The notes: generated by a model from the sequence alone, not told the origin. A stretch of 64,000 nt of DNA from JAAZKV01 sp041659525 (GCA_041659525.1 JBAZYC010000001.1:921291-985290), one strand, 5' to 3'. Counted from the first letter of the stretch, positions 33,964 through 42,872 are shown. Program-made: numbers and translations.

Positions 33964-35574
33964 ATGCCAACTAAGTCAAAAAACAAAGAAAATAAAGGCA
34001 AAAAATTGACTTCTCACTCATCCAAATCAAAAACTCATCCATTTTTTGTTCGCGATTTGAACAAACTCAACCAAATTTTTCTTTTTGGAATCGTATTAAT
34101 TCTTTCTGCTTTTGTTGTATTAAATGTTTTCCAAAATCAAGGTTTTTTTTGGTTGCTTTTAGTAGTTGGTTCTGTTATTAGTATTAACTCAATTCTTTTG
34201 AGGTTTGATTTTGCAGTACCTTTTTTACTAAAGTATGTTTTGACTATGGTGAAAACAAAACGTTTGGTGAATTTTATTGAATCTCTTGCTTATCACGCAA
34301 AGTGGTTTGAAAAGATTTGTATTTTGGGTTCAATTTTAGGTTTTGGGGTGGCTGGGGTTGATTATTGGTTTGCAAGAAAGAGAGGGGGGTGGAAAAGAGT
34401 AATAATAATTCTTGTTTCTGCACTATTACTAGCACTTTTCTTTACTTATTTTTGTAGTATTTTGTTTAACGTGCCTGCGTTAGCTCCTTTGTTTATCCCT
34501 TGTTTGATTGGATTTATTTTACTCGGTTTTGGTGGGATGTCACTAGCAATGTTAATTGGTTATGGGGTATTAGCATTAATTGGTTTGTTCTCTGATAAAC
34601 AACTCTGTCCTTCAGTTGCTCCTGTTCTTCCCGGTGTTCCTATTCCAGGACTAGGAGTAGTAATTCCTTTAATCGCTTGGGTTTCTCTTGCAATGGTTCT
34701 AATAATTCATGAGTTCTCTCACGGAATAATGATGGTTTATTACAAAGAAAAAATCAAATCAGTGGGCCTTTTAGTAGCAGGATTTTTCCCAATGGGTGCT
34801 TTTGTTGAACAGGATGATAAGACTTTCAATGTTCTTAGCGACAAGAAAGCAATTAATGTTCTTAGTGCGGGCTCTGCAAGCAATTTGTTTACTATGGCTC
34901 TTGCTTGGATTTTTTTAATTTTGTTTTTATTCGCTCTTTCTCCACTGGACTCAGTAGTTTCTTCTGAATACAATAAGACTTTTGGTGGAGTGAAAATAAA
35001 ATCGGTTTCTGATAGAGTTTCTTATTGTGGAATTGATGTTAATGCTCCTGCTAAGGGATTATTTTTAGCAGAGGATAAGGTAAAACAAATTAATGGAAAA
35101 GATATTAACGGAATTTATTTACTAAACGCTGAGTTTCGTAACTCTAAAGGAGATATTAATTTTTTAGTGGAAAGAATTTCTCTTGATACAAATAAGCCCT
35201 ATGATTTGAACATTATAGTTACTCCTTTCAAGTTTGAAGAACTTGGTATTCAAAAAATTGGGGTAGAGTTTGAGGTAATTCAAACAGGTTACTCTCCTCC
35301 TGGAGAAATTGTTTTTGTTCAAACAGTGGCATCTTTGATTTCTCAAATATTATTGTTTTTTGTAATAATTAGTTTCGCAGCAGGATCATTCAATTACTTC
35401 CCTTCTGATCCTTTTGATGGGGGAAGAATGGCAAAAATAATGCTTGCTCCTTACTTTGGTTTCATGAAGATGAATGAAAAAGAAACCCAAAAACTAATTG
35501 GAAGATTATTCATTTGGCTACTAATAATTTCACTAACTCTAAACATGATTCCTTATTTGACAATGGTAGTTTAG
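33964..35574 (+). CDS. Site-2 protease-like membrane metallopeptidase (M50) with PDZ domain
   Basis: An intramembrane zinc protease that releases membrane-bound regulators. The 536-residue product has several N-terminal membrane segments, the zinc motif HEFSH at about 249-253, a PDZ-like region (KGLFLAEDKVKQINGKDI, about 360-380) and the second metal-binding motif NYFPSDPFDGGR starting near 477. The first 20 residues are polar and Lys-rich. ATG at 33964 lies about 25 nt after TTTATAATC, suggesting leaderless translation. A possible client is a membrane-anchored regulator such as the one at 13.2 kb, but that is only a guess. Confidence 0.9.
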   Translation: MPTKSKNKENKGKKLTSHSSKSKTHPFFVRDLNKLNQIFLFGIVLILSAFVVLNVFQNQGFFWLLLVVGSVISINSILLRFDFAVPFLLKYVLTMVKTKRLVNFIESLAYHAKWFEKICILGSILGFGVAGVDYWFARKRGGWKRVIIILVSALLLALFFTYFCSILFNVPALAPLFIPCLIGFILLGFGGMSLAMLIGYGVLALIGLFSDKQLCPSVAPVLPGVPIPGLGVVIPLIAWVSLAMVLIIHEFSHGIMMVYYKEKIKSVGLLVAGFFPMGAFVEQDDKTFNVLSDKKAINVLSAGSASNLFTMALAWIFLILFLFALSPLDSVVSSEYNKTFGGVKIKSVSDRVSYCGIDVNAPAKGLFLAEDKVKQINGKDINGIYLLNAEFRNSKGDINFLVERISLDTNKPYDLNIIVTPFKFEELGIQKIGVEFEVIQTGYSPPGEIVFVQTVASLISQILLFFVIISFAAGSFNYFPSDPFDGGRMAKIMLAPYFGFMKMNEKETQKLIGRLFIWLLIISLTLNMIPYLTMVV

Positions 35575-35594
35575 AAATTAGTTTAGAAAGCGAG

Positions 35595-36776
35595 TTAGAA
35601 AGTTGGTGCTTTAAGAATTTCTAAGGCTTCTCCCGCAACGTAAAGCGAACCACAAATCACTATTTTTGAAGGAACTTTTATTTCCATTTGAATTTCTTTT
35701 GCTTTAATTAAAGCCTCTTTAATAGAATTTGTTTGAATAATAGGGGTTTTTGTTAAAGGGAGCGAATCAAAAAGAGTTTGTGTCTCGGTTACACGAAAAG
35801 ATCCTTTTGGTTTAGTTAGAATCAAATAATTTGCTTGTTCTAAAAGCAAAGGAAGCATTTTTGAATATTCTTTATCAATCAAAATTCCAACTATTAGAAT
35901 CTTTTTTTCGATTATTTGCTTTAATTCTTTGCAAAGAGCAGTGGTGCCAGGGAGATTGTGGGCTCCATCAACGATAACCTCTCCAATTGATTGCATTCTT
36001 CCAGGCCAAATAGTTTTACTTAATCCTTTTTCAATAAATTTTTCAGGAACTTTTAACTCTTCGAGAGTGGTTACTGCTAGCGCAGCATTTCTTTTTTGAA
36101 ATGTTCCATTCAATGAAAGGGGAATTTTTGTAGAGTGTGAGTAAATAATTGGGGCTTTTAGTTTTTTTGCAATTTTAATTATTGTTTTAATTCCACGATT
36201 ATCTTTTGCAATCACAACAGGAACTTGTTTTTTTATTATCCCTGCTTTCTCTGCAGCGATTTTTGAAATAGTGTTTCCAAGGTGCTTCATATGATCAAAG
36301 CCAATATCAGTAATAACACTAACACTAGGAATTACTACATTTGTTGCATCTAATCTTCCTCCCATCCCTACTTCAAGCACTGCTATCTCTACTTTGTTTT
36401 TTGAAAAATAAACAAAAGCAATTACTGTAATTGATTCAAAGAAAGAGAGGGAATGTTTTTCAATTACTGGTAAGAGTTCGTTGTAAATTGATTCAAATTC
36501 ACTATCGCTAATCATTTTTCCTTTGATTTGTATTCTTTCATTTGGTTTAACTAAGTGAGGGGAAGTGTATAATCCAGTAATATAACCCGCTTCTCTTAAA
36601 GAGCGTTCAATCATTGCGCAAGTACTTCCTTTTCCATTTGTTCCTGCAACATGTACGCACTTAAAATTCTTTTCAGGGTGATTTAGTTCTTCTAAACAAG
36701 TTTGCATACGTTCTAGTCTGAGATTCATTGTGAAATGTTCTCGCTTGCTTAGTTCTTCAAAAAAGTTTTTTGTCAA
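35595..36776 (-). CDS. folC: Folylpolyglutamate/dihydrofolate synthase-like Mur ligase
   Basis: An ATP-dependent ligase of the Mur superfamily. The 393-residue product has REHFTMNLRLERMQ, the P-loop AGTNGKGST at about 44-52, YTSPHLVKPNERI, EVGMGGRLDATN and the C-terminal VDGAHNLPG, all FolC hallmarks. It would add glutamate to folate or, in archaea, possibly to another pterin or coenzyme F420-like acceptor. A TTG start is used. A basic 102-residue protein lies just upstream on the same strand. Confidence 0.9.
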   Translation of the reverse strand: MTKNFFEELSKREHFTMNLRLERMQTCLEELNHPEKNFKCVHVAGTNGKGSTCAMIERSLREAGYITGLYTSPHLVKPNERIQIKGKMISDSEFESIYNELLPVIEKHSLSFFESITVIAFVYFSKNKVEIAVLEVGMGGRLDATNVVIPSVSVITDIGFDHMKHLGNTISKIAAEKAGIIKKQVPVVIAKDNRGIKTIIKIAKKLKAPIIYSHSTKIPLSLNGTFQKRNAALAVTTLEELKVPEKFIEKGLSKTIWPGRMQSIGEVIVDGAHNLPGTTALCKELKQIIEKKILIVGILIDKEYSKMLPLLLEQANYLILTKPKGSFRVTETQTLFDSLPLTKTPIIQTNSIKEALIKAKEIQMEIKVPSKIVICGSLYVAGEALEILKAPTF

Positions 36777-36842
36777 AGAGATCCCCTTTTCTTTAAATTT
36801 TATATTTTTAGGGTAATTTAGTTATTGTTTTTATAAAAAAAG

Positions 36843-37151
36843 TTATTTCATTTTTTGCATTGCTTTAAGGTATTGTTGAAGAGCCAAATATTCTGATTTT
36901 CCCAGAGTTCCTTTCATTGCTTTTCTATGCAGGTTATCAACTAGCATTCGTAAGTGTTCTAAATTCTTTTGAGCTTGTGGGGTTCCTCTTTGTGCTCTCT
37001 TTTTTAGTAATCCTTCTTCTCTAGTTGCAGCTCTTATAATAGGGGAATTGAGAAACAATTTTGATCTTGCTTCTATTTCTGGAAGTCTAAGTTTGAGAAG
37101 TCTTTTTTTTGAAGATAAGAAACTTACTTTTTTAGAAACTTGTTTTGGCAT
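36843..37151 (-). CDS. Hypothetical basic protein, 102 aa
   Basis: Not recognised. It is highly basic and helical (KKRLLKLRLPEIEARS, LLKKRAQRGTPQAQKN), with no Cys and no membrane segment, in the size range of ribosome- or nucleic-acid-binding proteins. A TTTATTTAAC promoter element lies about 30 nt upstream, so translation is probably leaderless. It precedes folC and is divergent from fen. Confidence 0.6.
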   Translation of the reverse strand: MPKQVSKKVSFLSSKKRLLKLRLPEIEARSKLFLNSPIIRAATREEGLLKKRAQRGTPQAQKNLEHLRMLVDNLHRKAMKGTLGKSEYLALQQYLKAMQKMK

Positions 37152-37265
37152 AATTATATTTTAGTTTGTGTTAAATAAAAAGGTTTGCTTTATCGCTTTT
37201 TTTGCAAAGCGTGGGGTTTAAGTAAATTAGTAAATTTAAGTTCTAATAGCATAATTGGTGTTTAA

Positions 37266-38300
37266 ATGGGAGTAAATATTTCTGAGCTAGTAGAAAAGGA
37301 AGAAATTTCTCTTGATTATTTAGCTGGAAAGAAAGTAGGAATTGATTCTTACAATATGCTTTACCAGTTCCTTGCAAGTATTAGAGGTCCTGATGGTTTG
37401 CCTCTTGCTGATTCGCATGGGAATGTTACTTCGCACTTAACTGGATTATTTTATAGAACATTAAATTTGTCTGACCTTGGAATTAAACCGGTTTATGTTT
37501 TTGATGGAAAACCTTCTAAATTAAAGTATGAGACTCTAAAAAAAAGAAGAGAGGTTAGAACTGATGCTGAAAAGAAATCCGAAACAGCTCTTCAAGAAGG
37601 GAATATGGGGGACGCTCAAAAATTTGGGAGCAGAGCACTAAGATTAACCCCTCAAATGACTGATGAAGCTAAAGAAATGCTTTCTTATTTAGGAATTCCA
37701 GTTGTTGAAGCTCCTGAAGAGGGAGAAGCTCAAGCAAGTGTAATGGTTTCAAAGGGACAACTCTATGGAGTAGTTAGTCAGGATTTTGATTGCTTGTTAT
37801 TTGGAGCAAATCAATTGTTTAGAAATATCGGGATGACTGGTAAGCGAAAAGTTGCTGGAAAGAATTTTTACGTTGAAGTAAAACCCCAACACATAGAGCT
37901 TGATAGTGTTCTAAAACAATTACAAATTTCTCGAGAAAAATTAATTTGGTTAGGGATTTTAGTTGGAACTGATTTTAGTGAAAAGTTTCCAAGAATTGGG
38001 CCCAAAACTGCGCTTAAGTTAGTTCAAAAGTGTAATTCTTTTGATGAAATTTTAGCTGAAACAAAACACGAACCTGAATTTGATTACCAAGATATTGTAA
38101 GTGTATTCATGAACCCTGTTAGTGTGGAAGTAGACCCTAAATTACTTGAAGCTAAAGAACCTAACAAAGAAAAACTTTTAGAGTTCTTAGTAGAGAAACA
38201 CGATTTCTCAAAGGATAGAGTAGAATCCACTATTAATTCTTTTTTAAAGAAAAAAGAAGAAACGGAGAAACAAAAAAGCTTGAGCCAATGGTTTGGATAA
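37266..38300 (+). CDS. fen: Flap endonuclease 1
   Basis: Removes 5' flaps in Okazaki-fragment processing and repair. The 344-residue product has the N domain (GIDSYNMLYQFLASIRG), the YVFDGKPSKLK strand, the I domain with EAPEEGEAQAS and SQDFDCLLFG, the H3TH region (GTDFSEKFPRIGPKTAL) and a C-terminal PCNA-binding peptide QKSLSQWF. GTG and ATG starts are close; ATG at 37266 keeps the conserved MGVNISEL. Confidence 0.96.
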   Translation: MGVNISELVEKEEISLDYLAGKKVGIDSYNMLYQFLASIRGPDGLPLADSHGNVTSHLTGLFYRTLNLSDLGIKPVYVFDGKPSKLKYETLKKRREVRTDAEKKSETALQEGNMGDAQKFGSRALRLTPQMTDEAKEMLSYLGIPVVEAPEEGEAQASVMVSKGQLYGVVSQDFDCLLFGANQLFRNIGMTGKRKVAGKNFYVEVKPQHIELDSVLKQLQISREKLIWLGILVGTDFSEKFPRIGPKTALKLVQKCNSFDEILAETKHEPEFDYQDIVSVFMNPVSVEVDPKLLEAKEPNKEKLLEFLVEKHDFSKDRVESTINSFLKKKEETEKQKSLSQWFG

Positions 38301-38341
38301 ATTAATTTATTAGAAAATAAATACTTTTTATTTAAGCATTC

Positions 38342-38962
38342 TTATTTTTTAGAATTAATCTTCTCAATTATCTTTTCCAGTTCTCTTAAATCAGTTATTT
38401 CATAATCTGGAGTGAACTCTAAGTGGTTTCGAATATCATTTGTGGCTTTGTTGTTAACCCAAATTGTAACAAACCCACTTTGTTTTGCTGCAATTAAATT
38501 TCTTTTAGCATCATCAACAAAAATACTTTCCTCACTTTTTTCTCCACTGAGTTTTAGGATTTTGTCAAAGAACTCTTTGTCTGGTTTTGCACATTTTAGT
38601 TCATTACTTACAAATAGTTTTCTAAAATACTTTTTTGATTTCATTTTTTCTACTTCTTTATCAAAATAAACCTCCAAGTGGTTTGAAGCAACATATAAGT
38701 GAAACTTTTTTCTCAAATTTTTTATAGCTTCTTTAGAACCTTTTCTGTATCTAACCATCTTCATGTGTAAAAATCTTTTTTCGGGAGGAATTCCTTTAAC
38801 AAATTCTTCAAAAGTTAATTTACCACGTTTTCCAAGGTCATATCTTTTTTTTAGTTCTTCATAAGAAAGGAAATCACTTACTTTTGGAAACAAGTGTGCG
38901 TGAACTATGCTCCATTCAGCAGTTACTACTCCTTCGTAATCTAAAAAAACAGCTTTAATCAT
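38342..38962 (-). CDS. HAD-superfamily hydrolase
   Basis: A 206-residue phosphohydrolase-like protein. Motif I is LDYEGVV with nucleophile Asp8; the residue two places on is Glu rather than the usual Asp, which is uncommon. Motif III Lys is in LKCAKPDKEFF and motif IV acids in SIFVDDAKRNL. Substrate unknown. An ATG start is preceded by AGGTGA. Confidence 0.82.
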   Translation of the reverse strand: MIKAVFLDYEGVVTAEWSIVHAHLFPKVSDFLSYEELKKRYDLGKRGKLTFEEFVKGIPPEKRFLHMKMVRYRKGSKEAIKNLRKKFHLYVASNHLEVYFDKEVEKMKSKKYFRKLFVSNELKCAKPDKEFFDKILKLSGEKSEESIFVDDAKRNLIAAKQSGFVTIWVNNKATNDIRNHLEFTPDYEITDLRELEKIIEKINSKK

Positions 38963-38994
38963 TTTTTCACCTAAAAATAAAAAAATAATTTATT

Positions 38995-39888
38995 TTATTT
39001 GAATCCAGCAAATACGAATGCAACTAAGCTTGCAAGCATTCCTGTTTTTGAAGCTTTTTGACTTTTCATTGGAGAATTTGAGTAAAGTAAGAATAAAGAG
39101 TAAGCAAATAATGCAATTGAAATTAAAACAAATGCTAAGTAGTAATTGTTTAAGTTGAATAAAACAAATGTAACAACTGATCCAATTGCTGCAAGAGCAT
39201 AGTAAACTAAAACAAATCCTTTTGAAGCACTAGTTCCAATTAGCATTGGCAAAGTTTTTTTAGAATCCTTGTCTTTTCTAATATCTTCAATATCTTTTGT
39301 TATTTCTCTTCCCATGTTTGAAAGAAAAGCAGTTAGTGAAATAAATAAAACTAAAGCGGGTACGCTTCCTGCTGCGCTTGCTCCATAAACAAAAGTAATT
39401 GCAGTTCCCATTGCTACTACTCCATTTCCAATGTACTTTATTTTATTCATAAACAAAGGATAAGAAATTAACAAAATTGAGAAAGCAATTGCTACAATCA
39501 TTGTAGCTGGATTTATGAAAAACGAAGCAGCTACTCCTAAGAAAAATAAAAATATTGAAAAGTATAGTGCTTTTTGTTTTGCTATTCTTCCTGAAGGAAT
39601 TGGTCTTGGTTTAGCAGATTTTTCATCCACACTCGCATCAAAGTAATCGTTAATTGCTTGGCCTGCTCCGCAAATTAAAAAAGTAGAGAAAGCTGCAATC
39701 CCCGCTGCGCGATAATCTAGTCCTTGTGCTAAAAAGAAACCAATTATTACTGCAATTGCTGCCATTATGCAATTTCCTATTCTCATTAATTCAACGTAAG
39801 CAATTACTCTTTCTTTTAGTGGGAGCTTTTTTTCCTTAACTACCCTTTTTTTGAAAACCTTTTTTTTAACAAGAATAGTTCCAGCCAT
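38995..39888 (-). CDS. UbiA-family prenyltransferase, probable digeranylgeranylglyceryl phosphate synthase
   Basis: Archaeal ether-lipid enzyme that attaches the second geranylgeranyl chain. The roughly 297-residue membrane protein has about eight hydrophobic segments, the first Asp motif in INDYFDASVDEKSAKPRPIP and the second in DIEDIRKDKDSKKTLP. Its N-terminus is Lys-rich. ATG at 39888 follows a TTG-type alternative at 39897. The two-motif set is complete, unlike the second UbiA protein at 55.9 kb. Confidence 0.85.
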   Translation of the reverse strand: MAGTILVKKKVFKKRVVKEKKLPLKERVIAYVELMRIGNCIMAAIAVIIGFFLAQGLDYRAAGIAAFSTFLICGAGQAINDYFDASVDEKSAKPRPIPSGRIAKQKALYFSIFLFFLGVAASFFINPATMIVAIAFSILLISYPLFMNKIKYIGNGVVAMGTAITFVYGASAAGSVPALVLFISLTAFLSNMGREITKDIEDIRKDKDSKKTLPMLIGTSASKGFVLVYYALAAIGSVVTFVLFNLNNYYLAFVLISIALFAYSLFLLYSNSPMKSQKASKTGMLASLVAFVFAGFK

Positions 39889-39940
39889 AAAAATCATTTC
39901 AACTTTTATTTAATTACTAATTACTTTTACTTAATTATTA

Positions 39941-40090
39941 TTACTTTAATTCTTTTTCCATTTTCTCATAACATGGCTTACAAATGTGCCACTTTCTAAC
40001 AAACCCTTCTTTGTTTGGCGGGCTAAATAATATTCCTCCAAATTCTTGGAGTTCTTTTTTGCATTTATCACAAATTGGTTTAATACCCAT
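39941..40090 (-). CDS. Small zinc-finger-like protein, 49 aa
   Basis: A short gene read directly from the sequence. It starts ATG at 40090 and encodes two Cys pairs, CDKC (7-10) and CKPC (37-40), spaced 26 residues apart with a Gly/Phe-rich middle, typical of a four-Cys zinc ribbon. No function can be assigned. It lies between the UbiA gene and rpl40e on the same strand. Confidence 0.65.
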   Translation of the reverse strand: MGIKPICDKCKKELQEFGGILFSPPNKEGFVRKWHICKPCYEKMEKELK

Positions 40091-40228
40091 AAAATAAATA
40101 TGATTTAAGAGTATAAAAATGAATTGCCTTGGGTAAAAATAAGCATGAAAAAAACAAAATTACTTCTTGTAAAAGTATAAGAAGTATTTGAAAAAAAATA
40201 AAAAAAGTTGAAAAAAGCTTTCCTGTTT

Positions 40229-40393
40229 TTATGCAGCAGCTTTTCTCTTTTTCTTCTTAAGTCTTAGTCTTTGTGAACCGCATTTTCTACATTGCGGTGG
40301 TTTTCCAGAAGAGGATCTAATAGTTGCGTTGCATCTTTGGCACACGAAAACGTTGTCAAATCTTCTATTCATTGATTCTTTAAAGTCAGTCAT
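40229..40393 (-). CDS. rpl40e: 50S ribosomal protein eL40
   Basis: A 54-residue zinc-ribbon ribosomal protein. It starts MTDFKESMNRRF, has CQRC (19-22, with C18-type context VFVCQRCNA) and CRKC (35-38), and a basic tail LRLKKKKRKAAA, matching archaeal L40e. ATG at 40393 follows GGTGA by four nucleotides. A TTTATAAAT element at 40435-40443 is the likely promoter. Confidence 0.92.
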   Translation of the reverse strand: MTDFKESMNRRFDNVFVCQRCNATIRSSSGKPPQCRKCGSQRLRLKKKKRKAAA

Positions 40394-40434
40394 TAGCTCA
40401 CCATTTGTCTATAACAAAAAGAGTAAATGAAAGC

Positions 40435-40443
40435 TTTATAAAT
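40435..40443 (-). promoter_or_regulatory. TATA box of rpl40e
   Basis: Reads ATTTATAAA on the minus strand, about 42 nt before the rpl40e ATG. Transcription would start near 40412, leaving a short leader with GGTGA at 40398-40402. Confidence 0.6.
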
Positions 40444-40521
40444 GATTTCTGTCGCAATTTTTCTATTAGAGTAAAATTGCCTGGTTAAGCAAAGCTAAAC
40501 TTGGTTAGTGAAATAAACATT

Positions 40522-40594
40522 GCCTCCATAGTGCAGCGGTCAAGCACATGAGCCTTTCAAGCTTGTAACCCGGGTCCGAATCCCGGTGGGGGTA
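40522..40594 (+). tRNA. tRNA-Glu (anticodon TTC)
   Basis: A 73-nt cloverleaf: acceptor GCCTCCA/TGGGGGT with discriminator A, D-stem GTGC/GCAC, anticodon stem TGAGC/GCTTG with loop CTTTCAA, variable TAAC, T-stem CCGGG/CCCGG with loop TCCGAAT. The anticodon TTC reads Glu codons. No intron and no encoded CCA. Confidence 0.95.
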
Positions 40595-40603
40595 TTATTT
40601 TTA

Positions 40604-41134
40604 CTATTTTAATGGATTTTCAGTAATTTTTTCTAAATACTTTGTTATTATTTTTTCTAATTGTTCACTTTTTTTTCCTCGTTCTGTTGTTACTTCAAAG
40701 TCCTTTGCTTTTTCATAAGCACTTTTTCTTTTTTCTAGCATAAAGATTATTTCTTCAAGTGGATTCTTGTTAGTCAAAGCTGGTCTATTCCTATCAGTGT
40801 AAATTCTTTTGAAAATCGTGTGGGGGCTGGCAGTAAGTAGGCAAACAACACCATTTTTTTTCATTAGCTCAATGTTTTCATCTTTTGTTATTATTCCTCC
40901 TCCGCAAGCAACTATTATTTTTTCTTTTTCTAAAACTTGTTTTAGTGCATTTGTTTCATATTCTCTAAAAGCACTCTCTCCCTGGGTGGAAAATATTTCA
41001 GGAATAGTTTTTTTTGCATTTTTTACAATTAATTCATCAAGATCAATAAATTCGTAACCTAATTTGTTACTTACTTTTTTACCCAAAGTGGTTTTTCCAG
41101 TTCCTCTATAGCCAATTAAAAAAAGTTTTTCCAT
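40604..41134 (-). CDS. aroK: Shikimate kinase, bacterial (AroK) type
   Basis: Phosphorylates shikimate in aromatic amino acid synthesis. The 176-residue P-loop kinase has GYRGTGKTT (8-16), the substrate-binding DLDELI and GESAFREYE, the glycine-rich VACGGGII and the lid Arg region DRNRPAL. Most archaea use an unrelated GHMP-type shikimate kinase, so this is the bacterial form, probably transferred. A CTATATAATT element sits about 25 nt upstream. With tyrA it implies at least part of an aromatic pathway. Confidence 0.92.
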   Translation of the reverse strand: MEKLFLIGYRGTGKTTLGKKVSNKLGYEFIDLDELIVKNAKKTIPEIFSTQGESAFREYETNALKQVLEKEKIIVACGGGIITKDENIELMKKNGVVCLLTASPHTIFKRIYTDRNRPALTNKNPLEEIIFMLEKRKSAYEKAKDFEVTTERGKKSEQLEKIITKYLEKITENPLK

Positions 41135-41242
41135 AATATTTAATTAGAGCAAAAAAATTATATAGGGTTTGATAACAACAAACTCCTTGAATAAACTGCT
41201 TTTTACTTACTTATTTAAGTAAAGTTAGTATCCAATTTATTC

Positions 41243-41953
41243 ATGCAAAATAAAAGAAAGGCAAATAAAATTTATTCAAAAAAATCTTCTTCAAAAGAAA
41301 ATTTAGCAAAATTTATTTCTATTACACCTAATGGCCCTTACTTAGTTTCTAATTTGCCTCTTGATGAAGCAATAATGGTTGTTGATATGTGGGGTGCTGC
41401 AGTGGATTGGGAAAAAGGAAAGAAAATCCTTACTCAAAAAAATTATGCGCTTTGTAGATGCGGGCACTCGAAGAAAAAACCTTTTTGTTCCGGGGCTCAT
41501 AACGAAATTGGTTTTAATGGAAAAGAAACTGCAGGCAAAGAAAAGTTTTCTAAAAACGCAGAAAAACTAGTTGGAGTGAAATTAAAATTATTGGATAAGG
41601 GTCCTCTTTGTAATCATTCAGGGTTTTGCACAGTTGGAGAAGGGGTTTGGGACGCAGTAGAAAACGCTACTGGTAAAAAAGAAATAAAAAAAGCAGTTAA
41701 GCAAATTTGTGATTGTCCTACTGGAAGATTAGTTGTTATTGATAAGAAAACAAATAAAGAAATTGAACCAAAATTTGAGGCTTCAATTAGTTTGATTAAG
41801 GAGCCTGAGGGAGAAGGGGCTATTTGGGTTAAAGGAAGTGTTGAAATAAAATCTTCCGATGGAAAAAGTTATGAAAAGAGAAACAGAGTGTGTTTGTGTA
41901 GGTGTGGTAAATCAAGAAACAAACCTTTTTGCGACGGAAGTCATCTTGACTAG
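41243..41953 (+). CDS. CDGSH iron-sulfur protein, two CDGSH motifs
   Basis: A 236-residue protein with an N-terminal motif CRCGHSKKKPFCSGAH, a middle region with several Cys (PLCNHSGFC, ICDCPTGRL), and a C-terminal CRCGKSRNKPFCDGSH. Each CDGSH motif binds a redox-active 2Fe-2S cluster with three Cys and one His; ligands are complete in both, although Ser replaces Asp in the first. Such proteins carry electrons or clusters. The cytochrome b5 lipoprotein gene starts 41 nt after its stop, so the two probably work together. Confidence 0.88.
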   Translation: MQNKRKANKIYSKKSSSKENLAKFISITPNGPYLVSNLPLDEAIMVVDMWGAAVDWEKGKKILTQKNYALCRCGHSKKKPFCSGAHNEIGFNGKETAGKEKFSKNAEKLVGVKLKLLDKGPLCNHSGFCTVGEGVWDAVENATGKKEIKKAVKQICDCPTGRLVVIDKKTNKEIEPKFEASISLIKEPEGEGAIWVKGSVEIKSSDGKSYEKRNRVCLCRCGKSRNKPFCDGSHLD

Positions 41954-41994
41954 TTTAAAATCTTATATTATAATAAAAAAGTTAGGAATTCTTC

Positions 41995-42843
41995 ATGAAA
42001 AAATTAATTATCTTACTATTAGTCCTTACTTTGCTTCTTTTCTTTGGGTGTACGATTAGTGTTAACCCTCAAGATCTTGCTCCAAGCAAAAATTATTCAG
42101 TTGTAACAAATCCAACTGGTTCTGATTTAAATAATTCTTCTGCAAATGTTACAAAACTTGCTCTAACCGTGAGTGAAGTGGCAAAACACTCCACTTCAAA
42201 AAATTGTTGGATGATTCTTAATGGAAATGTTTATGATTTGAGTACTTATGTTGCACACCCTGGTGGAAGTGTTTATTTGAATTATTGTGGAACAAATGCC
42301 ACTCAAAATTATAATACAAAAGATGGGCGAGGAATAATGCATTCTTCTTTTGCTGATACTTTACTTGCAAATTATTTAGTTGGGGCACTTGGGCAAGAAA
42401 TTATAGTTGGTAATTCTCAAACGCCAACTGGTAATTCAACTAATCCTGGTCAAGGAACTTTACCAGATACAAATTCTTCTGCAGGAGCTGATACAAATTA
42501 TCAAACACAAGTTCAAGTTTCATTAACCCTTTCAGAAGTTGCAAAGCATTCTGTTTCAGGAGATTGTTGGATGGTTATTAACAATAGTGTTTATGATTTG
42601 GGTCAGTATGTTGCTCATCCTGGTGGAAGTGTTTATTTGAATTATTGTGGAACAAATGCAACCACTGGTTATGATACTAAAGGTGGGGGAGGAGGAGCTC
42701 ATTCTAGTTATGCTGATGCATTGTTATCAAATTATTTAATTGGAACCCTTGGACAAACTGTTATTGTTGATAGTAATCCTTCTCCTAATCCTGTTGTTCC
42801 TCCTAACAATAAAGGCGATGATGAAGATGAGTGGGATGATTAA
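41995..42843 (+). CDS. Lipoprotein with two cytochrome b5-like heme domains
   Basis: A 282-residue exported protein: a hydrophobic signal with lipobox LLFFGC puts the acylated Cys at 19. Two cytochrome b5 domains follow (about 53-140 and 175-260). Each has the first heme ligand in HPGGSVY and a second His in MHSSFAD or AHSSYAD. Pro/Asn/Gly/Ser-rich linkers join them and the end is acidic (GDDEDEWDD). A 41-nt perfect DNA repeat is shared by the domains. It lies between the CDGSH gene and a membrane ferric-reductase-like gene, so it probably carries electrons outside the membrane. Confidence 0.88.
   Translation: MKKLIILLLVLTLLLFFGCTISVNPQDLAPSKNYSVVTNPTGSDLNNSSANVTKLALTVSEVAKHSTSKNCWMILNGNVYDLSTYVAHPGGSVYLNYCGTNATQNYNTKDGRGIMHSSFADTLLANYLVGALGQEIIVGNSQTPTGNSTNPGQGTLPDTNSSAGADTNYQTQVQVSLTLSEVAKHSVSGDCWMVINNSVYDLGQYVAHPGGSVYLNYCGTNATTGYDTKGGGGGAHSSYADALLSNYLIGTLGQTVIVDSNPSPNPVVPPNNKGDDEDEWDD
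42259..42659 (+). repeat. 41-nt perfect direct repeat in the tandem cytochrome b5 gene
   Basis: The stretches 42259-42299 and 42619-42659 are identical over 41 nt and lie exactly 360 nt (120 codons) apart. Both encode the PGGSVYLNYCGTNA segment at the first heme ligand. The identity exceeds what the protein needs, pointing to recent duplication or gene conversion. Confidence 0.9.
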
Positions 42844-42872
42844 TTTTATAAAAAATAAATGATTGTGATTTT

